DNA of 8,976 bases from Actinomycetes bacterium (GTDB lineage Bacteria > Actinomycetota > Actinomycetes > Propionibacteriales > Propionibacteriaceae), in the NCBI GenBank assembly GCA_023393755.1, contig JAEXCA010000139.1:1-8976 (forward strand), written 5' to 3'. The position numbers and the translations under genes were made by a program. The notes beneath the pieces were generated by a model. It did not search any database and had not been told where the DNA came from. It saw only the letters and a list, made by a program, of their open reading frames with translations. Every line of letters starts with the position of its first letter. Positions within the stretch are counted from its first letter, which is position 1. This document shows, piece by piece, positions 6,853 through 8,976 of the stretch.

Positions 6853-8130
6853 ATGAGCACCACCCGTCCACGTCGGGTCGCCGTCCTGGCCGACACCGAC
6901 AGCCGCTGGAAGTGGGGCATGCTCACCGCCCGGCAACTGGAACCGACGGACGGCATCACCCCCTATCTGCTCCGGCAGGCCGACACCCCCAGCGCCCGGC
7001 AGTTGGCCGCGGCCGGGGTGGAGCCCGGGACGGTGGTGCCGGTCAGCATCCCCGAGCTCACGATCCGGCTGGCCGAGCAGCCCTCGGACGTGCTGGTGAT
7101 CGCGCTGGCCGGCGGCGGGGTCGCGGCCACCGTCCATGCCCTGGCGGCCGGCTGGCCGGGCGGGCACCGGCGACCGGTGCTGGTCAGCGGCTACTTCGGC
7201 GTGGTCTACGAGAAGCTGCTCGAAGGGCTGGCCGGCCGGGCGGGCAGCGATCTGGTGCTGGCCAACAGCCCGGCGGACGCCGAGCGGTTCCGCGAGGCCT
7301 ACGCCGGCCTCGGCCTGGATCCGGTGGCGATCGTCGAGACCAGCCTGCCCTTCCTGGGCGAGCCGGTCGTCCGCACCACGGGCCGGCGGTTCACGGTGAC
7401 CTTCGCCGCCCAACCCAGCGTCCCGGCCGCCGAGGCCGACCGCCGCTATCTGGTCGAGCGGCTGATCCGGCATGCCCGGCTGCACCCCGACCGGCTGGTC
7501 AGGCTCAAGTTGCGCGGCGTCCCCGGCGAGCGGCTCACCCACCCGGAGCCCCATCCCTATCCGGGGCTGCTCCGCCGTGCCGGCCGGGTGCCGCCGAACC
7601 TGCAGCTCAGCATCGGCGGGATGGGGGAGGTGCTGGCCGCCACCGACCTGCTGGTGACGGTGTCGTCCACCGCGGCGCTGGAGGCGATGCAGGCCGGCAT
7701 CCCGTCCGTCGTGCTGACCGACTTCGGGGTGCGTGAGGCGCTGGGCAACCAGTACTTCGTCGGCTCCGGGTGCCTGGGCTCCTTCGACGAACTCGACGAC
7801 GGCCTGGCACCGTCGGTCGACCCGGGGTGGGCCCGTCGGCACGGTGTCGGCGGCCCCGGCCCGGCTGCGTTCCGGGCGAGGGTGGGCGAGTTGCTGGACG
7901 GTGAACTGCCGCCCCCGCGGCCGTACTACACGCTGCGCCGCAGCCCCGCCTATCTGCCGGCCCTGCTGGCCGGCTACGGGCTCGGGCCGGACGGCCGGCC
8001 GCTTCGCTCCCTGGCCGGGGGACGGCGTTCCCGGTTGCTCCGGAGCGCCGTGCGGGGCACCGCCCGGACCTTCTACCGAACCGGCTCCCACGTGGTGGCG
8101 CCGGCACTACGCAAGTTGGGAGCCCTGTGA
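6853..8130 (+). CDS. Putative GT-B glycosyltransferase, DUF6716-like, of a nonulosonic acid locus
   Basis: This 425-residue protein is probably cytoplasmic; I see no signal peptide or membrane helix. The N-terminal half begins with a Rossmann-like strand RRVAVLADTD (7-16) and contains VSGYFGVVYEK (111-121) and DLVLANSPADAERF (133-146). The C-terminal half has LAATDLLVTVSSTAALEAM followed by AGIPSVVL (251-278), resembling the donor-binding Ser/Thr-rich loop and conserved Glu of GT-B enzymes such as polysialyl- or glycerophosphotransferases. The tail (about 391-425) is basic and could touch the membrane. I recall actinobacterial DUF6716 proteins as neighbours of sialic acid genes; the assignment is by resemblance. 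Its stop overlaps the CMP-sugar synthetase start by 4 bp, so transfer of a CMP-activated nonulosonic acid to a surface glycan is a reasonable inference. The start at 6853 fits the predicted leaderless promoter. Confidence 0.72.
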   Translation: MSTTRPRRVAVLADTDSRWKWGMLTARQLEPTDGITPYLLRQADTPSARQLAAAGVEPGTVVPVSIPELTIRLAEQPSDVLVIALAGGGVAATVHALAAGWPGGHRRPVLVSGYFGVVYEKLLEGLAGRAGSDLVLANSPADAERFREAYAGLGLDPVAIVETSLPFLGEPVVRTTGRRFTVTFAAQPSVPAAEADRRYLVERLIRHARLHPDRLVRLKLRGVPGERLTHPEPHPYPGLLRRAGRVPPNLQLSIGGMGEVLAATDLLVTVSSTAALEAMQAGIPSVVLTDFGVREALGNQYFVGSGCLGSFDELDDGLAPSVDPGWARRHGVGGPGPAAFRARVGELLDGELPPPRPYYTLRRSPAYLPALLAGYGLGPDGRPLRSLAGGRRSRLLRSAVRGTARTFYRTGSHVVAPALRKLGAL

Positions 8131-8976
8131 ACCTCGAGCCCACCCCCGTCCGCGACGGCGACCCCGACGTGATCGCTGTGATTCCCGCCCGCGGCGGCTC
8201 CAAGGGCATTCCGGGCAAGAACCTCGCCGTGGTCGGCGGGGTGCCGCTGGTGGTCCGCGCCGTCCGGACCTGCCTGGCCGCGAGCCGGGTCTCCACGGTG
8301 GTGGTCTCCACCGACGACCAGGCGATCGCCGACGCCGCCCGCCAGGCCGGCGCCGTGGTGGTCACCCGGCCGGCCGATCTCTCCGGCGACACCGCCAGCA
8401 GCGAGGAGGCGGTGATCCACGCCCTGGAGGTGCTCTACGGCAGGGCTGCCGATCAGGTCGACGTGGTGGTGCTGGTGCAGTGCACCAGCCCGTTCGCCAC
8501 GCCGGGCGACATCGACGACGTGGTGCAGGCCGTGCTGGCCGGCGCCGACACCGCGTTCACCGCGGCCAGGTTCCACGGCTTCCTGTGGCGTCCGGAGCCG
8601 GACGGCGCGGTGGCGGTCAACCATCACCACAAGCGGCGGGCCCGGCGGCAGGAGCGGCCGGTGGAGCTGTTGGAGACCGGTGCGGCCTACGCCATGCGCG
8701 GGGACGGCTTCTGGTCCCGGCGTCGGCGTTTCTTCGGCACCGTCCGGGCGGTGGAGACCGCCGCCGAGCGGGTGCTGGAGATCGACGAGCCCGCCGACCT
8801 CGAGCGGGCCCGGGTGCTGGCGCCGCTGTTCGACGCCCCGGACGGGCGTCCCGGCCGCGAGGACGTGGACGCCGTGGTACTCGACTTCGACGGCACCCAG
8901 ACCGATGACCGGGTCTGGGTGGGTGCCGACGGCAACGAACAGGTGGCGGTGCACCGCGGCGACGGTATGGGCGTCG
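8127..8976 (+). CDS. neuA: CMP-acylneuraminate synthetase fused to a HAD phosphatase (partial, runs off the end)
   Basis: The visible 283 residues begin with a cytidylyltransferase that would activate a sialic-type sugar with CTP. It has the CTP-binding IPARGGSKGIPGKN (19-32), STDD (61-64), QCTSPF (118-123), the RRQ segment (173-175), ETGAAY (183-188) and EIDEPADL (218-225). After a linker, residues 249-283 start a HAD domain with nucleophile Asp253 and acid/base Asp255 in LDFDGTQTDD, followed by a GDGMG segment (278-282) like that of KDO-8-phosphate and KDN-9-phosphate phosphatases. One protein could therefore both dephosphorylate the 9-phosphate sugar and activate it. The GTG start is chosen for its 4-bp overlap with the glycosyltransferase stop and the GGGAG at 8118-8122; GTG at 8169 is a later alternative. 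The window ends inside the HAD domain, so later motifs cannot be checked. Confidence 0.9.
   Translation, partial: MNLEPTPVRDGDPDVIAVIPARGGSKGIPGKNLAVVGGVPLVVRAVRTCLAASRVSTVVVSTDDQAIADAARQAGAVVVTRPADLSGDTASSEEAVIHALEVLYGRAADQVDVVVLVQCTSPFATPGDIDDVVQAVLAGADTAFTAARFHGFLWRPEPDGAVAVNHHHKRRARRQERPVELLETGAAYAMRGDGFWSRRRRFFGTVRAVETAAERVLEIDEPADLERARVLAPLFDAPDGRPGREDVDAVVLDFDGTQTDDRVWVGADGNEQVAVHRGDGMGV

Overview
This window is very GC-rich and densely packed. It uses GTG and ATG starts, many 4-base stop/start overlaps, and actinobacterial-type gene families, including a possible leaderless-type promoter. All of this points to a high-GC actinobacterium. A Propionibacteriaceae-like host is my guess from the overall look; it is not shown by a marker gene. 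All genes lie on the plus strand.

Region 1 (1-6513) is a nucleoside uptake and salvage operon. It encodes a double-domain ABC ATPase (102-1676), two BMP-family-type permeases (1673-2791 and 2788-4068), cytidine deaminase (4195-4593), adenosine deaminase (4595-5677) and a short-chain dehydrogenase/reductase (5674-6513). The substrate-binding lipoprotein that normally accompanies this transporter is not in the window and may lie just upstream. Nucleosides brought in by the transporter would be deaminated at once to uridine and inosine (or the deoxy forms). The role of the SDR is unknown. Its catalytic tetrad appears to have Ser where Asn is usual.

Between permease 2 and cytidine deaminase sits the oddest feature: two tandem 65-bp units (4065-4194, 57/65 identical). 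Each unit begins with a start codon that overlaps the previous stop (GTGA or ATGA) and encodes a 22-codon mini-ORF. Each contains a 16-bp imperfect palindrome and ends in a GGGGA ribosome-binding site placed in front of the next ATGA junction. The two palindrome arms are identical between copies, and all differences fall in the loop or at the edges. The units look like a repeat that can sit in an operon without breaking stop/start coupling.

Region 2 (6514-6852) is a 339-bp non-coding spacer. It holds four contiguous degenerate units of about 42 bp. The last contains a perfect 15-bp inverted repeat (arms 6678-6692 and 6704-6718). The spacer ends in a predicted leaderless-type -10 element (6841-6846) exactly placed for the next gene.

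Region 3 (6853-8976) is the start of a cell-surface nonulosonic (sialic-type) acid module. It has a GT-B-like putative glycosyltransferase, probably of the DUF6716 kind (6853-8130). This overlaps by 4 bp a CMP-acylneuraminate synthetase that continues into a HAD phosphatase domain and runs off the window end (8127-8976).
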